Position numbers and translations under genes: made by a program
Notes under the pieces: model-generated
What the model was told of the DNA's origin: nothing
What the model saw: the letters and a program-made list of their open reading frames with translations, nothing else
The model's database searches: none
Shown here: positions 57,898 to 64,000 of the stretch, piece by piece
How the letters are laid out: every line of letters starts with the position of its first letter
Numbering within the stretch: position 1 is the stretch's first letter
DNA from: Oscillospiraceae bacterium
GTDB taxonomy: Bacteria; Bacillota; Clostridia; Oscillospirales; Acutalibacteraceae
Assembly (NCBI GenBank): GCA_003526845.1
Contig: DPVM01000008.1
Span: forward strand, 117,960-181,959
Reading direction: 5' to 3'
DNA: 64,000 nt

Positions 57898-59793
57898 ATG
57901 AATTACGGAATGATAAGAGCGGCGGCGGCAAGTTTAAGGCTAAAGGTTGCCGACCCGACATACAATAAAGAAAAAATCAAAGAGGCGATTGACTGCGCCG
58001 AGCAAAAGGGCACAAGGCTTATAGTTTTGCCCGAGCTTTGCGTGACAGGCTATACATGCGCCGATTTGTTTTTTACAAAATCGCTTCAGAACAGCGCCGA
58101 AAATGCGCTTAAGGAAATAATCAAATACACATCTGGCAAAAATATTGTTGCGGCTGTCGGTATGCCGGTGCCGTTTTACAACAGCTTGTATAATTGCGCC
58201 GTTGTTATCGGCAACGGCAGGATTTACGGCATCGTGCCGAAAATTCATCTTGCAAATTATAACGAGTTTTACGAAAAGCGTTGGTTTGCCTCGGGTAGTG
58301 ATTTCAAATCGTGCCAAAACATTGATTTTTGCGGATTTGAAACGACAATCGGTTCTCAAATTTTTGATTTGGGTGGCGGTGCCGTTTTGGGCTTGGAGCT
58401 TTGCGAGGATTTGTGGGTTCCGACCCCTCCGAGCGGAAGTCTTACCCTCAGCGGTGCAAATATTATTGCAAATCTTTCGGCAAGCGACGAATATGTTTCA
58501 AAGGCACAGTACAGACGCGACCTTGTTTCAAATCAGTCTGCACGCTGTATTTGTGCATATGTTTATTCGGGCGCAGGCGTTTGCGAAAGCACAACCGATT
58601 TGGTTTTCTCGGGCGCAACCCTGATTGCCGAAAACGGCTCGGTTATCGCGCAGGGCAAGCGATTTGCACGCGATAACGAAATTATCGTTTCCGATATAGA
58701 TGTTGAACGCCTCAATTCTCAACGCCGCGGTAATATGTCATTTGAAAATTCGCTCAATGAGTTAAAAATTACTCAAATACCACTTAATAACAACGAAAAC
58801 GATTTGACTTATCGCTTTGTAGATGCCCATCCGTTCGTTCCGTTGGATGATGAAAAGCGCCGCGAAAGATGCGAGGAGATTTTTGCGATTCAGGCAGCAG
58901 GACTTGCCAAAAGACTTGAGCATGTCGGCTCAAAAGGCTGTGTTATCGGCATTTCGGGCGGTCTTGATTCAACGCTTGCACTTCTTGTTGCAGTTGAGGC
59001 GATGAAACTTATCGGCAAGCCGTCAAGCGATATTCTCGGCATAACAATGCCGGGTTTCGGCACAACCGACAGAACATATAATAACGCAATAGATTTGATG
59101 AAATCGCTCGGCGTTACGATAAAAGAAATCAGCATAAAGGACGCCTGCGTTCAGCATATGAAAGATATTGAGCATGACGAGGCGGTCAAGGATATAACAT
59201 ACGAAAACACCCAAGCGAGAGAACGCACACAGATTTTGTTCGATATAGCAAACAAGCACAACTGCCTGCTTGTCGGAACGGGTGATTTGAGTGAACTTGC
59301 AATGGGTTGGTGCACATATAACGGCGACCATATGAGCATGTACGGCGTAAATGCCTCCGTGCCAAAAACACTTGTGCGCTATCTTGTTGATTATGTTGCA
59401 AAAATCAGCGACGAAAAAACAAAAGCAATTTTGCTTGATGTCCTCGACACACCTGTTTCACCCGAGCTTTTACCGCCCGACAGCGACGGCAAAATCGCAC
59501 AAAAGACAGAGGACAATATCGGTCCTTACGAATTGCACGATTTCTTCCTTTACAATTTCGTTCGTTTCGGATTTGAAAAGGATAAGCTCCGTCGCCTTGC
59601 AATTAAAGCGTTTGACGGCGTTTATGACAGTGCAACGATTGAAAAATGGCTCGGTGTGTTTATGAAACGCTTTTTTATCAGCCAATTCAAGCGTTCCTGC
59701 ATACCCGATTCGCCGAAAGTCGGCTCTGTTTCACTCAGCCCGCGCGGCGATTGGAGAATGCCGAGCGACGCATCGTTTAAAGATTTTATTTAA
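57898..59793 (+). CDS. nadE: Glutamine-dependent NAD+ synthetase
   Basis: NadE amidates nicotinic acid adenine dinucleotide to NAD+. The N-terminal nitrilase-type glutaminase domain (about 1-270) has the E-K-C triad in VLPELCVTGYTCAD, VPKIHLANYNEF and LGLELCEDLW. The C-terminal synthetase (about 310-630) has the P-loop-like GISGGLDSTLALLV and GTGDLSELAMGWCTYNGDHMS. The 631 residues are the fused two-domain type. ATG 57898 is favoured by the GGTGA six bases before; an in-frame GTG lies at 57889. No clear terminator follows. Confidence 0.96.
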   Translation: MNYGMIRAAAASLRLKVADPTYNKEKIKEAIDCAEQKGTRLIVLPELCVTGYTCADLFFTKSLQNSAENALKEIIKYTSGKNIVAAVGMPVPFYNSLYNCAVVIGNGRIYGIVPKIHLANYNEFYEKRWFASGSDFKSCQNIDFCGFETTIGSQIFDLGGGAVLGLELCEDLWVPTPPSGSLTLSGANIIANLSASDEYVSKAQYRRDLVSNQSARCICAYVYSGAGVCESTTDLVFSGATLIAENGSVIAQGKRFARDNEIIVSDIDVERLNSQRRGNMSFENSLNELKITQIPLNNNENDLTYRFVDAHPFVPLDDEKRRERCEEIFAIQAAGLAKRLEHVGSKGCVIGISGGLDSTLALLVAVEAMKLIGKPSSDILGITMPGFGTTDRTYNNAIDLMKSLGVTIKEISIKDACVQHMKDIEHDEAVKDITYENTQARERTQILFDIANKHNCLLVGTGDLSELAMGWCTYNGDHMSMYGVNASVPKTLVRYLVDYVAKISDEKTKAILLDVLDTPVSPELLPPDSDGKIAQKTEDNIGPYELHDFFLYNFVRFGFEKDKLRRLAIKAFDGVYDSATIEKWLGVFMKRFFISQFKRSCIPDSPKVGSVSLSPRGDWRMPSDASFKDFI

Positions 59794-59919
59794 TGCTTTC
59801 CGGCAATGAAATTCATTGCCTTGATATATCGCAGATAAGCAAAATTTTTTGCGCACCCCATAGGGCTACGATGGGCGTGCCGTTGTCAACCTTGTAGCCG
59901 GAAGGGTAATGTGATTATT
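59794..59919 (+). ncRNA. Leader E3: possible third, diverged copy of the candidate regulatory RNA
   Basis: A hairpin GGCAATGA-aat-TCATTGCC lies at the start. Then GGCTAC (59864-59869) pairs with GTAGCC (59894-59899). GCACCCCAT (59853-59861) can pair with ATGGG-c-GTGC (59871-59880) in the loop, giving the same pseudoknot order as E1 and E2. GGAAGGG and TGTGATTATTATG follow as in E2. The heptamers ACGCCTG and CAGAGCA are absent and the outer helix is weak, so membership is uncertain. Confidence 0.4.
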
Positions 59920-60849
59920 ATGAAAAATAAAAAGGCAATCCTTGCAGTTGTTCTTGTTGTTGCAATCGTTGCGGCGTTTGCGGCGTGTTCAAAATCAAGC
60001 AAAGATGATAAAGGCTCAACCTCGCAGATTACAGCCGCAGTTACCGATTCAAACGGCGAGGCTGTAACGGATGAAAACGGCGTTATTGTCACCGAAAAGG
60101 TCGGCGGCGAGGTGGTGACCGATAAAAACGGCAAGGCTGTAACCGAGGTTGTTACGCAAAAAGGCGGTCAAACCGTTACCGATAAAGCAGGTAAAGCGGT
60201 TACGCAGGTTGTAACTGAAAAATCAACCTCACCATCAAAATCGGGCGACAAAACAAGCACAACCAAAAAGAGCAACAAGCCTGCGGCACCGTCGGCTCCG
60301 TCAAGCCTTAAGGCAGGCAGTGTCACCCAAACAAGCCTTAAACTCACATGGTCGGGCAAAGCAAACGGCTATCAAATTCAGTCAAGCACCGACAGCGGCA
60401 GCCATTGGACAACGCTTGAAAAAGCATACAAATCAAAATCATACACCGCAAAGAAGCTTTCAAGTTATACCGACTATATTTTCCGTGTTCGCGCATACAA
60501 TCAAAATTCAAACGGAACTTCGTATTCAAAATGGACAGTTGTTTCAGTAAAAACAAAGGCCAATGAAAAATCAAAAAGATATATCACGGTTTCTGTAAAA
60601 CTTCCGTCAAGCGGCGGCAGCGACACACTCAATATTTATGTCGACGGAAAACTTGTTAAGTCTCAAAAAGTCAACTTTGACGGCTCGACATACAAATACA
60701 AAACAACAAAAAAATATGAAGGTCTTGTTACAATAAAAGCCGAGTTTTCGTCAAAAGGTAAGGAAACGGCGGCTTCAACCGACAAGGATTCGTGCTATTT
60801 GAGCCTTGATGACAAGGGCATCGTTATCGTTGACGGCAGTGATGACTGA
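59920..60849 (+). CDS. Lipoprotein with VTD-G-KAVT repeats and a fibronectin type III domain
   Basis: The N-terminus MKNKKAILAVVLVVAIVAAFAAC is a lipoprotein signal peptide with Cys near residue 23. Residues about 40-105 are a repeat region in which VTDxxGxxVT units recur about every 17 residues (AVTDSNGEAVTDENG, VVTDKNGKAVTEVV, TVTDKAGKAVTQVV). A Ser/Thr/Lys linker leads to an Fn3 domain (about 130-215: PSSLKAGSVTQTSLKLTWSG) and a further beta-rich domain to the end. It is probably a surface adhesin or carbohydrate-related protein. ATG 59920 is preceded by TGTGAT. Confidence 0.82.
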   Translation: MKNKKAILAVVLVVAIVAAFAACSKSSKDDKGSTSQITAAVTDSNGEAVTDENGVIVTEKVGGEVVTDKNGKAVTEVVTQKGGQTVTDKAGKAVTQVVTEKSTSPSKSGDKTSTTKKSNKPAAPSAPSSLKAGSVTQTSLKLTWSGKANGYQIQSSTDSGSHWTTLEKAYKSKSYTAKKLSSYTDYIFRVRAYNQNSNGTSYSKWTVVSVKTKANEKSKRYITVSVKLPSSGGSDTLNIYVDGKLVKSQKVNFDGSTYKYKTTKKYEGLVTIKAEFSSKGKETAASTDKDSCYLSLDDKGIVIVDGSDD

Positions 60850-60898
60850 TTTTGTCAAACTTTTACAAAAAAACAATATAAAATAGTATACATTCAAC

Positions 60899-60928
60899 AA
60901 AAACAGGGTCATTCGCCCTGTTTTTTTG
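60899..60928 (+). terminator. Terminator after the lipoprotein gene
   Basis: AAAACAGGG pairs with CCCTGTTTT around a short loop, followed by T residues. Confidence 0.88.
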
Positions 60929-61002
60929 TTTGAAATAATGATAAAAAAGTTATATAACAGTGTTAGAATTTTCAAAACGGGCATAATTTTGGCTTTAAGT
61001 GA

Positions 61003-61069
61003 TTGAAATTGAAAAATCAAAATGATATAATTTAGTGTGGTAAGTATGGAAAATGCAATTTTCCGCCAC
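61003..61069 (+). promoter_or_regulatory. PFOR promoter and 5'-end hairpin
   Basis: TTGAAA (61003-61008), 17 bases, TATAAT (61026-61031) predict a start near 61038. The transcript would begin in a hairpin: GTGG/CCAC (61037-61040 / 61066-61069) enclosing GGAAAAT/ATTTTCC (61048-61054 / 61058-61064). A hairpin at the extreme 5' end can stabilise an abundant mRNA. Confidence 0.7.
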
Positions 61070-61100
61070 TGACTGCAAATTTTTTATGGAGGCTATTCCA

Positions 61101-64000
61101 ATGGCAAGAAAAAAGAAAACGATGGACGGTAACAGTGCCGCTGCTCATGTCAGCTACGCATTTACGGAAGTTGCCGGTATCTATCCTATCACACCTTCTT
61201 CACCTATGGCAGAGGAAACAGATGCCATGGCTGCAAGAGGAGTTAAAAACCTTTTCGGTCAAACCGTTAAGGTTGCAGAGCTTGAATCCGAAGGCGGTGC
61301 AGCAGGTGCTGTTCACGGTTCTCTTTCTGCGGGCGCTTTAACAACAACATACACAGCATCGCAGGGTCTTTTGCTTATGATTCCCAATATGTATAAGATT
61401 GCCGGCGAGCTTATTCCGAGCGTTATTCATGTTTCGGCTCGTTGTGTTTCTACACATGCGCTTAACATTTTCGGCGACCATTCCGATGTTATGGCATGCC
61501 GTCAAACGGGCTATGCAATGCTTTGCTCGGCAAATGTTCAGGAGGTTATGGATCTCGGCGCCGTTGCTCACCTTGCAACACTTAAGAGCCGTGTTCCGTT
61601 CCTTCACTTCTTTGACGGTTTCCGCACCTCACACGAGGTTCAGAAGATTGAAATTTGGGATTATGAAGATTTGAGAGATATGCTTGATATGCAGGATGTC
61701 GCAGATTTCCGTGCAAGAGCACTCAATCCGGAGCATCCCGTTCTCCGCGGCTCGGCAGAAAACTCCGATATTTTCTTCCAGCACAGAGAGGCTTGTAACA
61801 AATACTATAACGATGCGGTTGCCGCAACTGTTATGTATATGGACAAGGTTAACGAAAAAATCGGCACAAATTACAAGCCGTTTAACTACTATGGTGCACC
61901 CGATGCCGACAGAATTATCATTGCTATGGGCTCTGTTTGCGATACAATCAAGGAAACAGTTGATTTCCTTAATGCACGCGGCGAAAAAACAGGTATGGTT
62001 TGTGTTCACCTTTACAGACCGTTCTCTGCAGAGTATCTTATTTCTGCTATTCCCGAAACAGTTAAAACAATTTCCGTTATCGACAGAACAAAAGAGCCGG
62101 GCTCACTCGGCGAGCCGCTTTATCTCGATGTTGTTGCAGCTCTTAAAGGCTCAAAGTTCGACGGCGTTGAAATTTACGGCGGTCGCTACGGTTTAGGCTC
62201 AAAGGATACTCTTCCTGCTCACATTATTTCGGTATTTGCAAATATGAATGCCGCAGAGCCAAAGAAAACATTTACCCTTTCAATCGAGGATGATGTTACA
62301 AATCTTTCACTTCCTATCACCGAAACACCCGATACAACACCTAAGGGCACAACCTCATGCAAATTCTGGGGTCTCGGCTCGGACGGTACTGTAGGTGCAA
62401 ATAAGGACTCTATCAAGATTATCGGCGACCATACCGATATGTACGCTCAAGGTTATTTCTTCTATGATTCAAAGAAATCCGGCGGTATCACGGTATCTCA
62501 CCTTCGTTTCGGCTCATCACCGATTACATCAACATATCTTATCAACAAGGCAAATTTTGTTGCCTGCCACAATCCGTCATATGTTAACAAATATGATATG
62601 GTGCAGGATCTTCTTCCGGGCGGAACATTCCTTCTTAACTGTATTTGGAGCCCTGAGGAACTTGACGCAAATCTCCCTGCATCAATGAAGAGATATATTG
62701 CTCAAAACAACATCAACTTCTACACAATCAACGGTATCAAGATTGCTGAGGAGGTTGGTCTTCCGGGTCGTGCATCAACAATTCTTCAGTCTGCATTTTT
62801 CACCATCAGCGGTATTCTCCCTGTTGACGAAGCAATCGGATATATGAAAGAAAAGGTTGTCGCTAAATTCTCAAAGAAGGGCGAGGCTGTTGTTAACTCA
62901 AACTGCAACGGTATCGACCGCGGCTCTAAAGAAGTTGTTAAAATCGATGTTCCTGCATCTTGGGCTGATGCAAAGGATGAGGAAAACGATTATGAAGTCC
63001 CGACAAACAGACCTGAAATGAAGAAGTTTGTTAAAAACATTCTTCACCCTGTTGACAGACTTCACGGTGACGATCTTTCCGTTTCTGCATTTCTTGACAG
63101 CGCAGACGGCGTTTATCCGCAAGGTTCTGCCGCATTTGAAAAGAGAGGTATTGCCGTTGATGTTCCTGAATGGGATCCTACAAAATGCGCACAGTGTAAC
63201 CTTTGTTCAATGGTTTGTCCTCATGCAGTAATCAGACCTATTTGTATGAACGAGGAAGAGGCTGCCGCTGCTCCCGAGGGAACAAAGATGATTAAGAGCA
63301 AGAGAACAGATTATCAATATGCTCTTATCACATCTGTTCTTGACTGTACCGGTTGTGCATCATGTGCAAATGTTTGTCCTACAAAGTCACTCACAATGAA
63401 GCCGATTGCATCTCAGCTTGATGTTCAAAAGTCATTCGACGCACTTGTTGACACATCTGTTAAGCCCGAGGTAGCAAATCAAACAACAATCGGCGTTCAA
63501 TACAAAAAGCCTTATCTTGAGTTCTCCGGTGCTTGCGCAGGTTGCGGCGAAACACCATATGCAAAACTTGCCACACAGCTTTACGGCGACAAGATGTATA
63601 TTGCGAACGCAACAGGCTGTTCTTCAATTTGGGGCGGCTCTGCTCCGTCAACACCTTACACCGTAGATGAAAACGGTCACGGTCCTGCTTGGTCAAACTC
63701 ATTATTTGAGGATAACGCAGAGTTCGGCTACGGTATGTATCTTGCTCAAAAGCAAATCCGCGAAAGACTTGCCGCAGACGCAGTTACACTCTCCGAGGCA
63801 GGTGTTAAAGAGGCTGACGCTTGGCTTGCAACATATGATGATGCAGCAGTAAACGATAAGGACGCTGCCGCTCTTATCGACGCACTCAAATCAGCATCAC
63901 TCAGCGGTGACGCAAAGGCTGCCGCAGAGGACTTCCTTAAGGATGCAGATTATGCGGCTAAAAAATATCAATTCATCTTCGGCGGCGACGGCTGGGCATA
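61101..64000 (+). CDS. nifJ: Pyruvate:ferredoxin (flavodoxin) oxidoreductase, C-terminus beyond the window
   Basis: PFOR oxidises pyruvate to acetyl-CoA and CO2 and reduces ferredoxin. An open frame of 966 codons runs to the window end without a stop; the family has about 1170-1200. Domain I begins GNSAAAHVSYAFTEVAGIYPITPSSPMAE. A two-cluster ferredoxin domain (about 690-775) has CAQCNLCSMVCPHA and CTGCASCANVCPTKS. The thiamine diphosphate domain starts FSGACAGCGETPYAKL with a further cluster cysteine pair, then NATGCSSIWGG. GGAGG lies seven bases before the ATG. Codon use indicates very high expression. Confidence 0.97.
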   Translation, partial: MARKKKTMDGNSAAAHVSYAFTEVAGIYPITPSSPMAEETDAMAARGVKNLFGQTVKVAELESEGGAAGAVHGSLSAGALTTTYTASQGLLLMIPNMYKIAGELIPSVIHVSARCVSTHALNIFGDHSDVMACRQTGYAMLCSANVQEVMDLGAVAHLATLKSRVPFLHFFDGFRTSHEVQKIEIWDYEDLRDMLDMQDVADFRARALNPEHPVLRGSAENSDIFFQHREACNKYYNDAVAATVMYMDKVNEKIGTNYKPFNYYGAPDADRIIIAMGSVCDTIKETVDFLNARGEKTGMVCVHLYRPFSAEYLISAIPETVKTISVIDRTKEPGSLGEPLYLDVVAALKGSKFDGVEIYGGRYGLGSKDTLPAHIISVFANMNAAEPKKTFTLSIEDDVTNLSLPITETPDTTPKGTTSCKFWGLGSDGTVGANKDSIKIIGDHTDMYAQGYFFYDSKKSGGITVSHLRFGSSPITSTYLINKANFVACHNPSYVNKYDMVQDLLPGGTFLLNCIWSPEELDANLPASMKRYIAQNNINFYTINGIKIAEEVGLPGRASTILQSAFFTISGILPVDEAIGYMKEKVVAKFSKKGEAVVNSNCNGIDRGSKEVVKIDVPASWADAKDEENDYEVPTNRPEMKKFVKNILHPVDRLHGDDLSVSAFLDSADGVYPQGSAAFEKRGIAVDVPEWDPTKCAQCNLCSMVCPHAVIRPICMNEEEAAAAPEGTKMIKSKRTDYQYALITSVLDCTGCASCANVCPTKSLTMKPIASQLDVQKSFDALVDTSVKPEVANQTTIGVQYKKPYLEFSGACAGCGETPYAKLATQLYGDKMYIANATGCSSIWGGSAPSTPYTVDENGHGPAWSNSLFEDNAEFGYGMYLAQKQIRERLAADAVTLSEAGVKEADAWLATYDDAAVNDKDAAALIDALKSASLSGDAKAAAEDFLKDADYAAKKYQFIFGGDGWA

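Noticed and set aside
1..64000. CRISPR arrays, tRNA or rRNA genes, insertion sequences, prophage genes.
   Set aside because: Looked for repeated spacers, cloverleaf-type sequences, transposase and phage motifs while reading; none was seen.

Overview
The window reads as chromosomal DNA of a low-GC, Gram-positive, strictly anaerobic member of the Clostridia, most likely an Oscillospiraceae/Ruminococcaceae-type gut bacterium. Reasons: pyruvate:ferredoxin oxidoreductase and pyruvate formate-lyase in one window, a GTP-type PEP carboxykinase, a Firmicutes-type (class II) GalT, Ktr potassium uptake, AT-rich intergenic DNA with TTGACA/TATAAT-like promoters, and strong Shine-Dalgarno sites that often use the extended GGTGAT part of the anti-16S complement. 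I see no rRNA, tRNA, CRISPR array, prophage or insertion sequence. The species is not determined.

Layout. 1-8.5 kb: a small XRE regulator, rpsO and pnp with structured leaders, an acetyltransferase, an HGSNAT-like membrane protein, a GH28 pectinase-like enzyme, a SecB-like protein, and an NfeD/SPFH membrane pair. 8.6-14.1 kb: polA, rimI, an unknown membrane protein and tsaD in one run. 14.3-18.7 kb: pckG, two minus-strand genes (a small conserved-looking protein and a degenerate MreB-like protein), and a DUF3048 protein. 18.7-24.9 kb (minus): a deoxynucleoside salvage operon deoC-deoB-cdd-pdp followed by a beta-CASP nuclease and a uridine-kinase-like gene. 25-34.6 kb: rpe, a DUF4015-like membrane-anchored protein, a surface protein with a structured leader, mgtE, two small membrane proteins, a divergent LysR/DUF1275 pair, acyl- and acetyltransferases, and a DUF2798 gene with a sequestered ribosome binding site. 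34.7-36.5 kb: a cupin/ferredoxin operon divergent from a Crp/Fnr regulator, with a palindrome between them. 36.6-44.6 kb: a two-component system, two paralogous FtsX-type permeases around one ATPase, then a decayed response-regulator fragment. 44.7-53.2 kb: galT, a LOG-family protein, a cytidylate-kinase-like gene with a structured leader, a CHAP cell-wall hydrolase, a CapD-type dehydratase, and ktrB-ktrA. 53.3-64 kb: a DUF134 regulator before pflB, an acidic hypothetical, a mutarotase, nadE, an Fn3 lipoprotein, and PFOR running off the end.

The most interesting signals are regulatory. (1) Two leaders (26864-26948 and 47001-47086), possibly three, share a helix that sequesters the ribosome binding site, an inner helix, a possible pseudoknot and identical loop heptamers while the helix sequences differ; this looks like a structured-RNA class I cannot name. 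(2) A TTGTAATATT-like element recurs before the response regulator, both ABC units, the CHAP hydrolase and the MreB-like gene, suggesting an envelope-stress regulon. (3) A 14-bp palindrome sits at -41.5 of a predicted promoter between the Crp/Fnr and ferredoxin genes. (4) A 20-bp near-palindrome overlaps the -35 box of the DUF134 gene.
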